From contig JAHDVF020000880.1 of NCBI GenBank assembly GCA_022606425.2, forward strand, positions 1,426,001 to 1,490,000: DNA of 64,000 nt. Direction: 5' to 3'. Numbering within the stretch: position 1 is the stretch's first letter; each line of letters opens with the position of its first letter. The position numbers and the translations under genes are program-made. Shown piece by piece: positions 41,857 through 53,029 of this stretch. Origin of the DNA: Lepidostoma basale (lineage: Eukaryota > Arthropoda > Insecta > Trichoptera > Lepidostomatidae). Under the pieces are notes generated by a model that worked only from the letters and a program-made list of their open reading frames with translations, searched no databases and was not told where the DNA came from.

Positions 41857-42322
41857 CTAAGGCAGAAAATGTTGAAGCGCTAGGTCTGGTTTGTATTACT
41901 CTATGGCTCAGAGACTTGGACCCTGAAAGTTCACACCATGAACCGATTGGAAGCATTCGAGATGTGGTCGCACAGGAGAATGCTTTGCATACCGTGGACA
42001 GATTTCGTCACAATTTGGAGGTTTTAAGGAGAGCCAATTATAGTAGACAAATGCTTAAGGACGTTAAGGTCCGTGAGATTTCATATCTGGGTCACATTCT
42101 GCGGGGAGATAAATACAGTTTGCTCCAACTTATACTGATGGGAAAAATTGAGAGGCAGCGTGGTCCTGGTAGAAGGCAAACGTCTTGGCTGTGCGACATA
42201 AGATACTGGACCGGGATAAGACATGTGGGGGAGCTGTTTCGGGTTGCGCAAGATAGAGAAGCCTTCGGCGGAGTGATTTCCAACGTCAGAGGGACCTGAT
42301 ACGGCACGCGAAGAAGAAGAAG
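41857..42322 (+). pseudogene. LINE-B 3' end with 12-bp target duplication
   Basis: ATGTTATACATA at 41845-41856 and 42323-42334. Coding parts: LYGSETWTLKV and NRLEAFEMWSHRRMLCIPW in one frame, then after a shift near 42005 NLEVLRRANYSRQML, REISYLGHILRGDKYSLL, GRRQTSWLCDIRYWTG and FRVAQDREAFGGVISNV. Tail (GAA)n. Confidence 0.9.
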
Positions 42323-42464
42323 ATGTTATACATATTTTATTTATTATATTCTCTAATTAAATAATAATCAATATACAAAATAATAATAAATAATAATACA
42401 ATATTTAGACTAGACAGAAAGAGGAAGTAATGCACACTCAGAGCCAGATGGAGAAGAACCACGC

Positions 42465-42571
42465 ACGATAAGATTAAGACAGAAGGTCTCACTTGTAATA
42501 GTATTAGTTATCAGGCGTGCAAGTCAGGTGAAGAAAAATCCCCGATGATCTATGTACTACGAGAATATGGC
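42465..42571 (+). pseudogene. LINE-O 3' end fragment
   Basis: GATAAGATTAAGACAGAAGG, AGTTATCAGGCGTGCAAGTC and CTATGTACTACGAGAATATGG parallel the copy at 49853-49985 (HQACDRV...). Confidence 0.5.
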
Positions 42572-42583
42572 AGTAAAATAATA

Positions 42584-42991
42584 TTCTTCTTTCGGTGCCG
42601 TGTCAGGTCCCCCCGACGTTGGCGATCATTGCAGCAAATACATCTCAATCCTGTGCCACTTGGAACAGGTTCTGAACTTTTTTTATTCCTGTCCACTCTT
42701 TGATGTTCTGCAGCCAGGACAGCTGCCTTCTACCAACTCCCCGACGTCCCTCCACTTTACCCATTAATATCAGTCGAAGGAGGTGGTATTTTTCTGCCCT
42801 TAGCACATGACCCAAATATGAGACCTTTCTAATTTACACACTCGACAACAGATCTTTATTGGTTCTAGCTCTCTGTAGCACGTCTGCATTACTGATCCTA
42901 TCAGTCTACGGTATACGGAGCATTCTGCGGTATATCCACATCTAAAACGTTTCCAACCGGTTCATTACATTCACTTTCAGAGTCCAAGTCC
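42584..42991 (-). pseudogene. LINE-B 3' end with 12-bp target duplication
   Basis: AGTAAAATAATA at 42572-42583 and 42992-43003. The complement encodes WTLKVNVMNRLE-type sequence (GACTCTGAAAGTGAATGTAA) through GGTAGAAGGCAGCTGTCC to ACGTCGGGGGGACCTGACAC and an AAGAAG tail. Frameshifts prevent a long frame. Confidence 0.9.
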
Positions 42992-43003
42992 AGTAAAATA
43001 ATA

Positions 43004-43689
43004 AGAAAAAAAATAATGATGTAAAGCTTTTATACAGTTTCAGAAATATTCGAGTATGTTAAAAATACGCGGTTTCCTTTTAAAAAAATATTAAGGAAGT
43101 GAAACCAAAGAAAAAATACAGGAATTTGTTAGAACTTGGGTAAACAAATAACAAAAAGTTAAAACATTTCTTAATCGAGCAATTCAGCCGGGGTAGGGTT
43201 TAAATTGATAGCGCGGGGGCTTTTAAAGAGTACGGTGTGTAGGTACTCTGTGTTATTTCTGCTTTGGTGTTATTTATTTTTTCCCGCTGCCAACACAGGA
43301 AAGCGCTCCGGGCTAGCGATTGGCGGGAAGCGGGAAGGATGCTAAAAACGGTTTTGCAAAACGAAGCGGAACGGTTCATATTCTGGATTCATCGTTGATT
43401 TGAATATATTATAGAATGCGAAAGAATATTATCGATTCCCGCGTTATAAAGGCTTAGCTGAACACTTTTATATGCTTATTGGAAGGTCGATTTCAAACCG
43501 TTATACCCCGTTTCCTCAAATTTATATAAGTTTTTTCGGTTCCCTTATTAAAATTATGAATTTATCATGAAAATACGAATATATATTGAACGGTAAGAAA
43601 ATATATTGATGATCATATATTTGCAAAGCATTTTATTATCGGCAAAATATAATAAATTCGGTATAGCACTAAAAATCGCCCTATCATGA
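43004..43689. other. spacer with probable unique GC-richer island (43190-43400)
   Basis: AATTCAGCCGGGGTAGGG, GCTCCGGGCTAGCGATTGGC and GGGAAGCGGGAAGG are not repeated here. No coding frame of note. Confidence 0.3.
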
Positions 43690-44070
43690 CGTATGGAATA
43701 GAGGTCAGAGCCGATACCAATAGAACCCAGAAACATTTTAGAGTAGTAGAAATGCGAACCCTACACTCCATCGCAGGCAAAATCCTCAGAGATCGGATAA
43801 GAAATTAAACGATAAGGTCTGTCTGTGGTGTTAAGGACATAGTAAGATGGGGAAGAAGCAGAAGGCGCTTTTGGAGAGACCACGTGGACCGCATGGAGAA
43901 TACAAGTATTTCAAGAATTGTTAAAGATGAAAACCCTAGCAGTAAGAGATTACGAGAAAGACCGCCAAAGAGATGGAGAGATGGCTGGACATCATCATCC
44001 CAGGATGGCCCACCGTCACAAACAGGTCATAAGACCTAAACTAATAGGAAGAAGAAGAAGAAGACTAAAA
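43690..44070 (+). pseudogene. LINE-E-type 3' end (divergent subfamily)
   Basis: MTYGIEVRADTNRTQKHFRV, EMRTLHSIAGKILRDRIRN, IRSVCGVKDIVRWGRSRRR, FWRDHVDRMENTSISRI and RERPPKRWRDGW, with one stop at 43807, then a (GAA)n tail at 44050. Confidence 0.85.
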
Positions 44071-44419
44071 ATCGAAAACGATAAGATGGAGGAAGTTAAT
44101 CCATAGAAATATTCAGTATATTGACTGCATGGTAAATAAAGCCGTCAGAATATAACAACCATGAATTAAAAGGCTCAAATAGTTTTTTTTCTAATGAAAA
44201 CTGGTGACTCGCAACAGAGATCTACCCATCGAAATGATAATTGGAATAAGTAGATGTTACTCGCTACCCATCAGATTCTACTGTGAGTAAACATGGACTA
44301 TGACAAAAGTTTGATTAAAAAATTTAGCTTCTAAAATGTAGAAATATATTTTGAATATTTAAATTATCGTGAGTAAAAAGAGTTCCGTACTCTAAATAAT
44401 CAAGAATGAAAAATGAATT
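44071..44419. other. AT-rich spacer
   Basis: Nothing recognised. Confidence 0.3.
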
Positions 44420-44680
44420 ATCAAGACCATAAAGCGGTACAACTAAAATACTACGGGCTTCTTATGAGAAACGATAAATACAACGTTCTGCAACCGATTA
44501 TCTGACGTAAAATTAATGGAAAACGAAATGTCGGGAGAATAAGAAACTTGTGACTAGAATACCTTCGAAAATTGATCAGTTGCAGCACAACATTACTGTT
44601 TAGAGCTGTTATATCAAAAGTAAACATATTATAGATAAGAAGTTGTCCAATCTCCGATAAAAGAGGAATAAAATGAAGTA
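44420..44680 (+). pseudogene. LINE-L 3' end
   Basis: VQLKYYGLLMRNDKYN, RKINGKRNVGRIRNL and LEYLRKLISCSTTLLFRAV; several stops. Same family as 28390-28635. Confidence 0.7.
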
Positions 44681-44874
44681 ATTCATTGATGTCATTTCTA
44701 TGCAAATAAACATTTTAACTTAATCACCATTGATGTTACTGACTTAACGCAAATTCTACTAATGTTTTGAAACATAAGATTTTTTCTGTAATCGTAATAT
44801 AAATACATGAAAGAGCATAAAAAGATACAGAATTGAATGAAAGTGGGAATGAAAATAAAAATTGCTGTATACTA

Positions 44875-45590
44875 GGAAAAAACCTTAACAATTTAAGATT
44901 TGCGGATGACATCGTATTAATATCTGAAGATCTGGATGAAGCACGTAACATGCTGAAAGTGCTCGTGGAAGCGACAAAAAAAGTAACACAACCAAGACCA
45001 ATATAATGACGAATCTGATCCTCGGTGGTGCTATAGAAATTGACAATCAGCTAATAGAAGAAGTCAAAGAATACAAATATCTCGGCCACAACATCTTGCT
45101 TTCCAGAGATAATCAGACTGCTGAGCTTCAGAGAAGAATTGTTATTGGGTGGGCGGCATATGACAATTTGAAGAAGTTCTTTAATAGTAAGATTCCCCAG
45201 TGTCTGAAACGCAACATGTATGATCAATGCGTACTTCCGGTACTGACATATGGAGCAGAAACGCTAACCCTCACCAAGTCGACCATAAGGAAACTCCACT
45301 AGACTCTCAGACCGGATAAAAAATACTGAAATACAAAGAAGGTTGGGAGTAACAGATGTCGTCGCAAGGGTAGCGGAGCTTAAATTGGTAGAAGATAGAT
45401 GGACCAGAAGGGTGGTAGAGTGGACACCCCGCGAAGACAAACGAAGCAGAGGGAGACCCCCCACACGATGGTCCGATAGCATTACAAGAATTGCTGGCGA
45501 TTGGATGCAAAAGGCACAAGATACCTATGACACCTATGTCCAGCAGTGGATGACAACGGCTATCTAAGTAAGAAAGTAAGTATACTAGGA
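44875..45590 (+). pseudogene. LINE-G-related 3' end with internal deletion
   Basis: NNLRFADDIVLISEDLDEA carries the RT catalytic motif, then IEEVKEYKYLGHNILLSRDN, GWAAYDNLKKFFNSKIPQCL, CVLPVLTYGAETLTLTKSTI, a stop at 45301, a deletion, and GRPPTRWSDSITRIAGDW with YVQQWMTT. A (AAGT)n-like tail follows. Confidence 0.88.
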
Positions 45591-46394
45591 AAACAGGAAA
45601 TAAAAGACAGTCATCTAATACTATACGAGTATATTGAAGATGAATGAAAGTTATTTCAATATAAGGCAATGTTCGTTTTTTTGTGTCTACTTTCTGGAAA
45701 TGGAAAGATGTTAAATTTTCCTTCATATTCACCGTGTACTGCGGATGATTATTCGATTGATGAAATAAGAGGCAACCAAACTTTGATTAAAGAAATAAAA
45801 GAATACACAAAACCTCGTTACCAAGGAAATATGCTTACGAAGATATTCTTCCTTCGAACAAATATTACCAAACTTATGTTATATTGTATAAAATGCTGAT
45901 ACAAATCGTAGCTCTGACGATGATAATTCCACCATTTAAATTACGTTAAATATTTCTTTAATTAATTTCAATTTTCCTGATTTTAACTGAATTCATTGCC
46001 TCGTTCATTTGAGGCATTATTCAAAATTAAGTTTCAGAAAAGAAAATGGCAAAACGTAGGAAAGTTATGATTTTCTTTTAGTAGAAAAAATTAGTCGGCA
46101 ACAATTAGAGAATATTTCCGAGGGCAAGCTTTCTCCAAGATGTACATTAATGATTAAAGTTTGAGTGTTAATGAAATACAATTCCTCCCTCGACCTTTCT
46201 CCAGAAATATTATAAGGGGCTACTTAGGAAAGTGCCCGGTAATGGAGGGTTTCCAAAATACGGAAAGGAAAATAACTCTAAGGATATTTTGATAATTAGA
46301 TTATAGATATTCATTTTTAATAACAAACATGAGGGCTAGACCTTGTTATGGCAATATTTTTTTTACATTACTAGATTATATTTTTTCTAATTCA
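45591..46394. other. spacer with a possible unique segment (46080-46260)
   Basis: The 76-codon frame at 45669-45899 has no known domain. 46100-46260 is GC-richer (AGTGCCCGGTAATGGAGGG). Confidence 0.3.
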
Positions 46395-46820
46395 TTGTTT
46401 CTCGAACAATGATGAAAATCTCCATATAAAATCATTAATACGAATGAAAACGTTTATTTTCTAGAAATTTTATTATTCAATGTTTTATGTGAATGACATG
46501 TTTTTGATAATGCCTTCATCGTCACCACCATCATCAGCTTATATTGGTCCACTTCTGAATGTAGGCTTCCTCCATCTACTTCCATGTCTCTTAATCCTGG
46601 GCAACCGACAGCCTTGTCGTACCGGCAGTCTCTTTAATGTCGTCCCTCCATCGATGTTGAGGACGTCCTGGGTTTAGGGTCGCAGTTCTAAGACAGCAGC
46701 AAAGGAAACTTTTTGTCCATTTATCTTCAGACCTGCGAGCGACATGGCCTACCTAGCAAAATAATGAGCGTGATAAAGCATAACAATGCCTTAGCAAGGC
46801 AAAACATGTTATTACTTAAA
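46395..46820. repeat. Rep-M copy interrupted by a LINE fragment
   Basis: Left arm 46395-46506 (TTGTTTCTCGAACAATGATG, GAATGACATGTTTTTGATAA) and right remnant 46785-46815 (AATGCCTTAGCAAGGCAAAAC) flank a reverse LINE piece. Confidence 0.65.
46507..46760 (-). pseudogene. LINE-G/I-type 3' end
   Basis: Plus strand CACCATCATCAGCTTATATT, CTTCTGAATGTAGGCTTCC, CATCGATGTTGAGGACG. The complement corresponds to the ...RPQHRWRDDI...EEAYIQ...-type C-terminus and a GAT tail. Confidence 0.65.
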
Positions 46821-46839
46821 TAGTTCATTGTTTTAGCCG

Positions 46840-47135
46840 AAACACTATGATACTTTAACATTATACACTGTTAAATTAAAAAAAACTTTGTCTTACGTAT
46901 CACAATTGTATTTTTATTTTTCAAGACAGCTATTTTGTTAGCCTATGTTGACATCATCAGGTGTAACAATAATATATCAACTGTTAAATTTTCGTGATTT
47001 TTCGAACCTTAAATTAAAAGTTCGAAAAATTACAAAAATGTGACAGTTGATATATTATTGTAACACCTTATGATGTCAACATAGGTTGACGAAACAGCTG
47101 TCGCGAAAAATAAACATACAATAGTGATACATAAA
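46840..47135. mobile_element. HHR-1 inverted-pair element
   Basis: Terminal block (reverse) at 46845-46880, minus module 46923-46970, mirror centre near 47005, plus module 47062-47106: core CTTATGA (one change), perfect six-pair helix II GTCAAC/GTTGAC around ATAG, GAAAC, ACAGCTGT, C. The minus module has CTGATGA with a damaged 3' half. Confidence 0.65.
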
Positions 47136-47151
47136 ATAAAGTTTTTTTAAT

Positions 47152-47275
47152 GATTAATTGTATCTCAATAGAGACGAAGATGTAATTTTTTTTGGAAACA
47201 GAATATGGCAGTCGAGGCGTTTACAGGACTTATGAAAATTTACATCTTCGTCTCTATTAAGATAAAATTAATCAT
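47152..47275. repeat. Rep-C fold-back copy
   Basis: Begins TAATTGTATCTCAATAGAGACG; after 85 bp the same 5' segment returns inverted (TTACATCTTCGTCTCTATTAAG at 47230). Confidence 0.75.
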
Positions 47276-47887
47276 TAAAAAAATGATTAACCCGAAATGG
47301 GTAAAATCCACTATTTGTCTACAAGTATTTGTATACATTCAAAAAACAAAAAGTTTGTTTAATTTAACAGTTTACAATGTTATTACTTATAACCATAAAA
47401 TATACTTTAAATTCTAGAAACTCGACGTATGCATAGTACTGTTTTTTCACCTGAATGAATAAATTACTTTAAAGAATGGTTGACTAACGTAAGAAAACAA
47501 CTGTTATTTAATATGAAAAAGATTTAAAGAAAAAGAAAATTATTTACTATATATTGAAATTTTAAACATAAATTAATAACTGTAGCAAAGCAAGGGAGTA
47601 CTCCGCATTGATCTTGAACGGGGGCAGCAAAGTCCATTAGTTGTTACATTACCCAACTTTTGTTTGGCATACTTTGCATAGTCACTGAACCAATTAACGA
47701 TTTACCTCTAACCCCATCATTCAACCCTGCGAGATCGGTAAGTACTGCAGCCCTCCGATAAATAACTATATTCAGTATTTATTATAATTGCTATAATTTA
47801 TTAATGTTTTATACTTACAAAATAAACACCAGGTTTTGGGTTTTATTATTATTTAAAAAACAGAATTAGGGTAGTGTAAAATAAACA
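47276..47887. other. AT-rich spacer
   Basis: 47580-47740 is somewhat GC-richer. No gene recognised. Confidence 0.3.
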
Positions 47888-48245
47888 CTACCCGAAAGAG
47901 CCGTGTTAGGAATAAGCCTATGAGACAGAGTCAGAAACGATACGGTGAAAAAAAAAAACAAAGGTCATTGACATCATCCACCGGGTGGCGACTCTAAAAT
48001 GGCCAGGTCACGTAGCCAGAAGCTCAGACGAAAAATGGCCAAAAGACTGACGACTTTGAGGGTAGGACGGCAAAAAGAAGGGTAGGGCGACCGCAACTAT
48101 GGTGGAAGGATGATCTGTAAATACATGTCGGTATAACCTGGATGCAGTCTGCACAAGACAGACTGACATGGAAGTGAATGGAGGAGGCCTTTATCCAGGA
48201 GTGGACGGGAATAGGCTGAGAAAGAAGAATAAGGAAGAAGAAAAT
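47888..48245 (+). pseudogene. LINE-I 3' end, degraded
   Basis: AVLGISL, DIIHRVATLKWPGHVARSSD and nucleotide-level ...GRPQLWWKDDL... then GAGGCCTTTATCCAGGAGTG (EAFIQEW) and an A/G tail. Frameshifted repeatedly. Confidence 0.75.
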
Positions 48246-48339
48246 AAACACGAACATTTTCTAGAAGCATAATATAATACATTTATAAGAGGGTATATGA
48301 TAGATAAATATTGATTCAATCTAATTAGTAATTAAATAA

Positions 48340-48595
48340 AATGTTTTTTTATAACTACTTCCACATTTGTTTTTATTTCGATCGCGACCGGTTCGGCCAG
48401 GCTTGCTGGCATCGACAGACTGGACCAGTTTGTCGATGCCAGCGAACCTGGCGAAACCGGTCGCTGTAGAAATAAAGACAAATCTGGAAGTAAGTAGTTA
48501 TTTTAAAAAATCGTTTTATTTAATTACTCGTATTATTAAAAATGAACTTCCATCAAGAGATTTCAGTTAAATAATTTGATTATAAATATAATTAG
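48340..48595. mobile_element. HHR-3 palindromic element
   Basis: Minus module 48382-48422 and plus module 48427-48467 are mirror copies, with tails ACTTCCACATTTG and CAAATCTGGAAGT on the outside, extended on the right to AACTTCCATCAAGAG. Confidence 0.75.
48382..48467. ncRNA. pair of hammerhead-like HHR-3 motifs
   Basis: Minus: core CTGTCGA, helix II GCCAG/CTGGC, CGAAC, CCGG palindrome. Plus: core TTGTCGA, helix II GCCAG/CTGGC around CGAAC, GAAAC, ACCGGT, C, GCTG. Both depart from CTGANGA at the same place as the copy at 8636-8678. Confidence 0.5.
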
Positions 48596-48607
48596 GTTAT
48601 CGATTCA

Positions 48608-48800
48608 TGATTTAATTGTATCTCAATAGAGACGAAGATGCAAATCGGAAACTGAATATGGTTGATCAAGGTGTTTACAGGACTTATGACCTGTCATTGG
48701 TTGGGTTAAGCGCACGCTTTATGTAATTACAATATTCCCCAATCCACCTTTCTTTATGACCATGTATGACAAATTTTTGGAAGTTGTATATAATATGTTA
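48608..48800 (+). repeat. Rep-C copy
   Basis: ATTGTATCTCAATAGAGACG, ACCTGTCATTGGTTGGG, TTGGAAGTTGTATATAATATG: the uninterrupted equivalent of the pogo insertion site at 5860. Confidence 0.8.
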
Positions 48801-48904
48801 AAGTCCTATGCCATAAATATAATTATTTAATAATGTACAGAAAAAAATTAACTTATGTTAATATAAATTATTTTTATTATTTTTTATAATTTGTCGCATG
48901 GGCA

Positions 48905-49040
48905 AATCGAATGAAAACATCTGTTTTCTAGGAGTTTTGTTATATTTTATGTGAATGACATATTTTGTTTGTCTAAGGCATTATCAACTCTTGATAATGC
49001 CTTAGACATGCCAAACATGTCAATCACATAAAATATGTCA
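48905..49040. mobile_element. Rep-M palindrome
   Basis: TGAATGACATATTTTGTTTG, AAGGCATTATCAACTC and the inverted TTGATAATGCCTTAGACATG, CCAAACATGTCAATCAC. Confidence 0.75.
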
Positions 49041-49439
49041 ATAGTCGTTTTTGTATTCAGTGCATCTATGAATTTCAATTTATATAATCAAATCGTAAAT
49101 TGCTATCATACAAATTATACCGGAAAGGAAAACGATTATTCTTTGAAAATACGTATGAAATCATTTTTATTGTACAGTTCGCAATAAAGTGTGCTATCCT
49201 CAATGCGGCGGGTATACATTTTAAAGTCAAATGTGCAATCTTCGTGACTCACATCACATAATAGTTGCACGGATGATGAAGTGAATTGAATCGTTATAGG
49301 AAATCTTTTATGGAAAGTGTATAAAATCGTTTCGCATAAAAGTTATTTTTCCCTAACGCAAATGTTTCTTCTATTTTTGAATAAATTACAGTTCGTCTTC
49401 TTCTTTTTGTGATACAACAAGTTTTTCTCCATTTGAAAT

Positions 49440-49670
49440 TCACACATGAAAAAGTTTTTTAATACATAGCTTAAAGAAAAAGCTTTTATTACAGTACAAG
49501 TATTGTATATATATTATAATATAAAACGTATGTTCCACCTGTCTAAGATATTATCAAATATTCAAAATCCCATTTGATTATGCCTTAGTTACGCGAAACA
49601 TGTCATTCACATTATTATTGATAAAACTTCTAGAAAACAGATGTTTTCATTTATATTAATTATCGACTTC
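49440..49670. repeat. Rep-M copy
   Basis: TATGTTCCACCTGTCTAAG, then inverted GATTATGCCTTAGTTACGCG, GAAACATGTCATTCACAT, ACTTCTAGAAAACAGATG. Confidence 0.65.
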
Positions 49671-49852
49671 GCAGTTTCAATCCTAAGGATTGGTTAACAG
49701 CAAAGTCTTCAATCACGTCTTCCACTGCATTCGGTATTCTGCAGCCTTCTTCAACTCAAAATATGAGACGTAGTTCATGTAAACAAATAAAAATATATGT
49801 CCAGATATCCAGAATGTTAGTTTTTTGACTTAAATTATTATTGGTGATAGTT

Positions 49853-49985
49853 CTTTGTCGTCTTTAAGGCGGCAGGCCTCACTTGGGATGATGTTAGGCA
49901 TCAGGCATGCGATAGAGTCGGGTGGAGAAGGTTCCTTGAGGCCCTATGCACCACGGAGGTGACAGGACAAAAAGAAGAAGAAGAA
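49853..49985 (+). pseudogene. LINE-O 3' end fragment
   Basis: FKAAGLTWDDVRHQACDRVG then WRRFLEALCTTE and a (GAA)n tail. Only the last ~40 residues remain. The HQACDR-type ending occurs in some RTE-like insect elements. Confidence 0.6.
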
Positions 49986-50509
49986 GAGAGATAGATAGTT
50001 CTTTGTCAGTTCTTACTTTTTTAAGTTTCTTTTTTTCGTTCGAATAACTGTTCGTTTAAAGTTAAAAATGTTTGTTATTTCTTGAATAGTTAAGTGAAAC
50101 TATTGTACATAACTTTTTTCTAAAATTTCTATTATAATTATGGAAGTACCACGTTGTGGCCTTTATCGAAAGAATACGAAACACAAATATCCAAAGAATA
50201 TGAAATGTAGAGGATATTTTAAAATTGGAAGACGGAGAAGATGGTTCTGAACATGTTACAAAATGGTAGAATCAAGGGTCGTAGAACAGCAAGGGACAGT
50301 TTACCGCGATGTACCGGACCTTAATGACGACCTCTAAAAATTTGAAAGACATCTGGCAGTCTATATCTCAAGAAGGAACTTGACGGATAGAATAAAAAAA
50401 CTAAATAGTATAAACGAAGAAGAATATATTAACTCTTCTATAAAATATATGTTTTCATCAATATTAACTAGTATTATTTTATTTCAGAGGCTTTATACTA
50501 GTTTTTAAC
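49986..50509. other. spacer with a possible decayed LINE end
   Basis: 50150-50400 has LINE-like composition (GGAAGACGGAGAAGATGG, GAAAGACATCTGGCAGTC) but no family assignment is possible by eye. Confidence 0.35.
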
Positions 50510-50640
50510 ATTTGATAATGCCTTAGAAGGGCGAAACATGTCATTCCCATAAAATATAATAAAACTTCTAGAAAACTGACGTTTTCATTCGTATTAATTA
50601 TTTAATATGGAGTTTTACATCATTATTCAAGAAAAAATAA
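50510..50640 (+). repeat. Rep-M half copy
   Basis: TTTGATAATGCCTTAGAAGG, GCGAAACATGTCATTCCC, ACTTCTAGAAAACTGACG, TATGGAGTTTTACATCATT: the cleanest single arm. Confidence 0.8.
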
Positions 50641-51940
50641 ATATAAAAAGTAAATTTTGATTATTTGTTTCGAATAAAGAAGCCTTTTAACAACTCTTAT
50701 ATTATAGTGTATTAGTATTTCAGTAAATTTTCATGATTAGGTGAACGTAGTTATAATAAATGATATATAGCTTTCAAACCCCAATAGAAGGGGTATCTTT
50801 CAACGAGAGAGAAATTTTGATTAATTAACAAAAACATTAAGAGAAACTTTACGTTCAAAACAGGTTTCTCAAATGATTTGAAGGTTGCTTTAAATTGAAT
50901 CTGATACAATCATCCCCACAGCGGAAGCTCGAAAGTTTACCTGCGACAACCAGCACCGCTAATGTAGCCTACCCGATGTGGACGCTTTCTGAGAAAAACG
51001 TTATTAATTTTCAGGGCAATGAGAAATCTTGCGAATGTTCGTTAATTGAGTTCATAAATTACAACGGCGACTAAGGCCCTTTAGGAGTGAATGCCCAATG
51101 GAAAGTAATTTTATTAATTAGAAGCAACAATTTGATACGAATAAAGACTTTTAATCTAGGTGGTGCGTGCTGTGAATTATTTAGGGTTTTTAATATTATT
51201 TAAATTTGTTTTTGATCTCCCCACGTAAGATCGCACGTGATGTTGCTACACGCAGAGTGGGTGTACTCGTTTATGTATACATTGTAATTAAATGGATTGA
51301 ACTTTTTAAAACAGAACAATTTTAATATTTTATACAGGTTTTTGCATCTTTGTAATGGAATATATGTTAAATATTTTTTTAATCGTATTATTAGTATTAT
51401 CAAATTATATTTGAGTGATATATAAATAAATTTAAAATTTATTTAATTAATCAAAAGTAAAAAAAATTTAAGACAAGCTGACAACGAAAGATAACAAATA
51501 AAAATAATATGTATTTTTTTTTAAACTGAATCCTTATTAATTTTACCACTTACATTTATAAATAATTACTCTTTGAATATTGAGTAGAATTAGTAACATC
51601 ACTTATGCATAGAATAAGGATTAAGGTTTTGCCTTCATGTAACTTTGATATCTAGTTATAACAATTTTAAAAATGTTTTGAAATTGTTTAGTTGAAAAAT
51701 TACGTAGAGTGAACTTTTAGAACATCAATTTGTTATGTTACAAATGAAACCTTGTATATAAAAGTAATCAAGTTACACATAAGCGTTAAATAACATTAAA
51801 AATGTATACAGGGCCCTTGAAATGATTAATTCATAAATTTTGAACTATACCTAATATATTTATTTGATTTTTATTCTTCTTTTTATTATTACTGTTAAAA
51901 TTTAAATCACTGTTATAATATCACAATCTCTTTTTATTTA
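50641..51940. other. spacer with probable unique segment (50880-51130)
   Basis: 50920-51100 (ATCCCCACAGCGGAAGCTCG, TACCCGATGTGGACGC) is GC-richer and not repeated here. No exon can be argued. The rest is AT-rich. Confidence 0.3.
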
Positions 51941-52190
51941 CCGAGTGTCGCGACAGCTGTTTAGCCAACCAATGTTGGCATCACCAGGTGTTACAATAAA
52001 TAGTTCAGTCTATTCTAACACCCATCAGCTTATTGTAACACCTGATGATGCCAACATCGGTTGGCGAAACAGCTGTTGCAACACTCAGTAAATTAAAAGA
52101 AATTGTGATATTATAACAGTGTTTACAATTTTTACCGTAATAATGTTGAAGTATCATAGTTTTTCGGCCAAAACAATAAACTTCTCTTTA
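51940..52190. mobile_element. HHR-1 palindromic element
   Basis: Minus module 51948-51993 (CTGGTGA core, helix II GCCAAC/GTTGGC, TAAAC) and plus module 52036-52084 diverge from a centre near 52015. The right end carries the GTATCATAGTTTTTCGGCC block at 52153. Confidence 0.75.
52036..52084 (+). ncRNA. hammerhead-ribozyme-like motif HHR-1, intact core
   Basis: Core CTGATGA (52042-52048), one unpaired T, perfect six-pair helix II GCCAAC/GTTGGC (52050-52055 with 52060-52065) around ATCG, GAAAC, 8-nt palindrome ACAGCTGT and T at 52077. All invariant core bases are present. Helix I is short (G52078 with C52041, next pair mismatched), which would weaken activity. Confidence 0.6.
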
Positions 52191-52319
52191 TTATTATTTT
52201 AATTATAATAACATCATTATTATTATTATCAGTATGCTTATTGTTAATTTTGTTTTCTATTTATATGATCATTATAATTATAATTATTATGCCTGTTAAA
52301 ATCTTACTAGATATTTCAA

Positions 52320-52770
52320 AATATTCAATAACGATAATTTAATGTCATATACTCCAAAAATATCCCTCTATGTGGCACGATCAAATAAATCAAATATTAA
52401 ATGTCGGCCATGTGAGGAGTTAGAGAAATCGACGCGCGTGCATGACATGATGTATGAATATTGAGGAAACGAGAGAAATATGTCAGGAAAGACAAGTGTG
52501 GCAGTCCATTCTTTCTGCCTACCCCTTCGGGGAGACGGCGTGATGGTTAGTTAGTTAGTTAGTTTCAATAAAGAACAATTTGTTTCTTACTATATCCAAT
52601 ATTTACCGATATTTTGTATAAAATGTTTTATATTATAGTATGAAACATAATATCTAAAAGTTGTTAGTTTATATTGAAATGTAATTTATACAATTGTACA
52701 TAAAATATTGATTTTTTTTCAGAGGGATATATTTGGAGTATTTGACATTAATTTATCGTTATTTGAAAAC
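52320..52770. repeat. inverted arms around a LINE-A1 fragment
   Basis: ATAACGATAATTTAATGTC and ACTCCAAAAATATCCCTCT at 52328-52366 are inverted at 52721-52768 (AGAGGGATATATTTGGAGT, AATTTATCGTTATTTG). The LINE fragment 52372-52564 lies inside. Possibly a MITE that received the insertion. Confidence 0.6.
52372..52564 (+). pseudogene. LINE-A1 3' end fragment
   Basis: Begins TGTGGCACGATCAAATAAATC, includes AATGTCGGCCATGTGAGGAG and ends GGGGAGACGGCGTGATGG followed by four GTTA units. Confidence 0.85.
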
Positions 52771-53029
52771 ACGTGACACGTGCTCTACACATACAATAAT
52801 GACGGGAAATAGAACACGTCTCTGAGAGAAAGTTTTCTGAATTTCATCTGAATTACGTTACAAGTGTTTACCAGTTTCCCTTCAAATGTCAAACAAATAA
52901 CAATATTGCTACTTCTAAATTACGCTGAATATGGTTTGCGTATCGCTTTACTTAAATAATATAAACAGATTTAAATACAGGAAATATAATTATGAATTAG
53001 GAAATACAAATGATTGGTTATATATTATT

